Shown here one piece after another: positions 62,456 to 64,000 of a stretch of 64,000 nucleotides of DNA. The notes beneath the pieces are model-generated. The model was not told the DNA's origin. It saw nothing but the letters and a program-made list of their open reading frames with translations, and searched no databases. Both the position numbers and the translations under genes were made by a program. Numbering within the stretch: the first letter of the stretch is position 1; every line of letters begins with the position of its first letter. Origin of the DNA: Symsagittifera roscoffensis (lineage: Eukaryota > Xenacoelomorpha > Acoela > Convolutidae); the NCBI RefSeq assembly GCF_963678635.1, contig NC_087066.1, forward strand, positions 18,285,275-18,349,274, given 5' to 3'.

Positions 62456-63694
62456 TACTGTAAACAGTTTGGATACAGAATCAAACACAACACCATTGAT
62501 GCCATCGCCGAGGTTACCGAAAAATTGCGCCTTTCAGATAAGAAATTCATTCCATCAATATTCCTTGATTTAAAGAAGGCCTTTGATACCCTAAATCATG
62601 ATATCTTAATTGAAAAATTGCCATATTATGGTCTTGTAGGTAAATGTCTACAATACATAGTGAGCTATTTGTCAAATCGTAAACAATGTGTAGAGATATC
62701 TGGTGTGCGATCAAATTTTCGAACAATGAACAGCGGTGTTCCACAAGGATCCATTTTAGGTCCACTTCTATTTCTTTTATATGTCAATGATCTACCAAAC
62801 GTTGTCAATAACTCGGAAGTATACTTGTTTGCCGATGATACCACTTTAGTAGCAATAGATCGATCACTCGAAAAACTGAGTGATGACTTTAATGCAGTTG
62901 CGAAATGGCTTGCCGCTAATAGGCTCTCACTTAACATGAAAAAAAAAACAGTTCAAATAAATTTCGCTAGGAAAAGCGCTTCTAATGAAACAATATTATA
63001 TGATGGCAAAAACTTATCGCCAGGAATATATTGGAAATACTTAGGTATTAACATTGATTTCAAACTAGGATTTTCTAATCATATTGATTTTGTCAGAAAA
63101 AAATTACGAAAACAATGTGGAATAATTGCTAAAACAAGGCATTACGTGCCGAGCTCTGTTATGTTTAGGTATTATGAATCAAACATTTAGTCTATCATTC
63201 AGTATGGAATTTTAGTGTACGGTTGCACAAGCTACAATGCATTACTTCCGCTTTTTGAATTACAGAAAAAAATTATCCGACTCATTTCTTTTCGAAACAA
63301 TTGCGAAAGCGTATCAGATATATTTGTTAAGCACAAAATACTTACAGTTCATGAATTGTATATTTATGAGTATTTCAAGTTTCTATTAAGGTCACTATCG
63401 AACCTGCATTCAGAAAATTATCTCAACTCGCTTTTTACTTTTGATAATTCTATTAAAAGAACCAGAGGATCGGAACAGAATTTACTGAAAATATGTAAGC
63501 CAAAATCCCAAATAGAAAACCACTCTTTAACTAAACGGGGAACCAAATTTTTAAATAATTTTCAGGAAAACGGAATTATGCCAATTAATTCGCAGTCTCT
63601 AAATGCAAGCCAGGTGCTTACGGTAGCTCACAAATTAAAGTATTTATACATTTTAGGAAATAATGAGTTAACAAACTTTATTTTCGATAAATAA
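62456..63694 (+). pseudogene. 5'-truncated non-LTR reverse transcriptase, nearly intact
   Basis: One frame runs from about 62,456 to 63,694 with a single TAG at 63,188. RT motifs are 'FGYRIKHNTIDAI' (the (F/Y)GFR..(S/N)T block), 'SIFLDLKKAFDTLNHDILIE' (first catalytic Asp), 'NSGVPQGSILGPLLFLLYVN' (QG block), 'VYLFADDTTLVA' (FADD) and 'WKYLGINIDFKLGFSNHIDF' (LG....D..L.(F/W)..H). After the stop, 'YGCTSYNALLPLFELQKKII' and 'LTKRGTKFLNNF' are the C-terminal region. The endonuclease part is missing, so the copy is 5'-truncated as is normal for LINEs. It is a jockey/CR1-supergroup type, distinct from the LINE at 46,129. Confidence 0.9.
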
Positions 63695-64000
63695 TCACAG
63701 AATGTCTAATCAATAGTACCATATTTTTATTTACTCAAAATTTTACCCTTTGGTTAACCTGTATCAGACTTCAATTATGGGCTGCGAATCCATGCTGAAA
63801 ATATGAAGCTCCAAATCCTTGTAGTTTTCGAGATAATCGCATTTTTTGAAAAAAATGAAATTTCCAAAATTACTTAGAAAAAAAAAAATTTCAAATTTTT
63901 ATTACGATCCTTGGTTTTAACTGATGCTCACTAAGCTAAGCTGCAATCATGATCCGGATCCTTCAAATAAATTCTCGAAAAAAAATGTTTTCGAAAGGAG
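63695..64000. repeat. Single unit of the degenerate satellite near the right window edge
   Basis: At 63,785-63,850 the block gctgcgaatccatgctg....agttttcgagata resembles the satellite at 18,691-19,455 (gttgcgaatcttgcctcc....gttttcgagata). The rest is AT-rich, without a frame. Confidence 0.5.

Overview
This is eukaryotic, almost certainly invertebrate-animal DNA made nearly entirely of nested, mostly decayed transposable elements. It is AT-rich, has no bacterial-style gene packing, and contains Ty3/gypsy and CR1/jockey-type elements, a satellite-like repeat, microsatellites and a 200-base assembly gap. I recognise no host gene with confidence. The gypsy families resemble ones I associate with cnidarians and other marine invertebrates, but the species cannot be fixed from this sequence.

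Layout. 1-6165: almost four head-to-tail copies of a 1.59-kb unit that joins a gypsy leader to a piece of pol. The array runs directly into a badly decayed gypsy pol at 6166-9970 (element 1). 10,700-17,140: a decayed non-LTR element on the minus strand, split by a gypsy element (gypsy-B, 11,994-16,751) with matching 117-bp LTRs. 17,158-18,245: two adjacent fold-back repeats. 18,700-19,450: a degenerate satellite of about 155 bp. 19,640-20,320: a non-LTR RT fragment. 21,840-31,900: a long plus-strand gypsy relic (element 2) with Gag, zinc knuckles, protease, RT, RNase H and integrase, followed by a broken macro (ADP-ribose-binding) domain.

31,900-44,945: a second kind of element (element A). 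It has an N-terminal coiled coil, a broken SGNH/GDSL-type hydrolase domain and then a large protein I cannot assign, here called UO. Element A lies as two tail-to-tail inverted copies, and a block of about 2.95 kb at their junction has been duplicated again.

44,968-61,213: element B. A Gag-like protein, a capsid domain, UO and a small ORF (52,905-57,417) are flanked by inverted arms of about 3.85 kb that are roughly 98% alike, with tRNA-like sequence at the outer tips. The left arm is interrupted by a nearly intact CR1-like retrotransposon with a PHD finger (46,129-49,901); the right arm keeps the empty site. The 200-N gap lies at the inner edge of the left arm. 62,456-63,694: another nearly intact non-LTR RT.

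How the parts relate. Element 2 and element B share the Gag/capsid region. Elements A and B share UO, and neither has a recognisable pol. The simplest reading is a set of pol-less retroelements that carry a conserved protein of unknown role and depended on a gypsy relative such as element 2 for reverse transcription. UO, the inverted-arm architecture, and the macro and SGNH domains are the parts most worth a second look. All copies in this window are broken to some degree.
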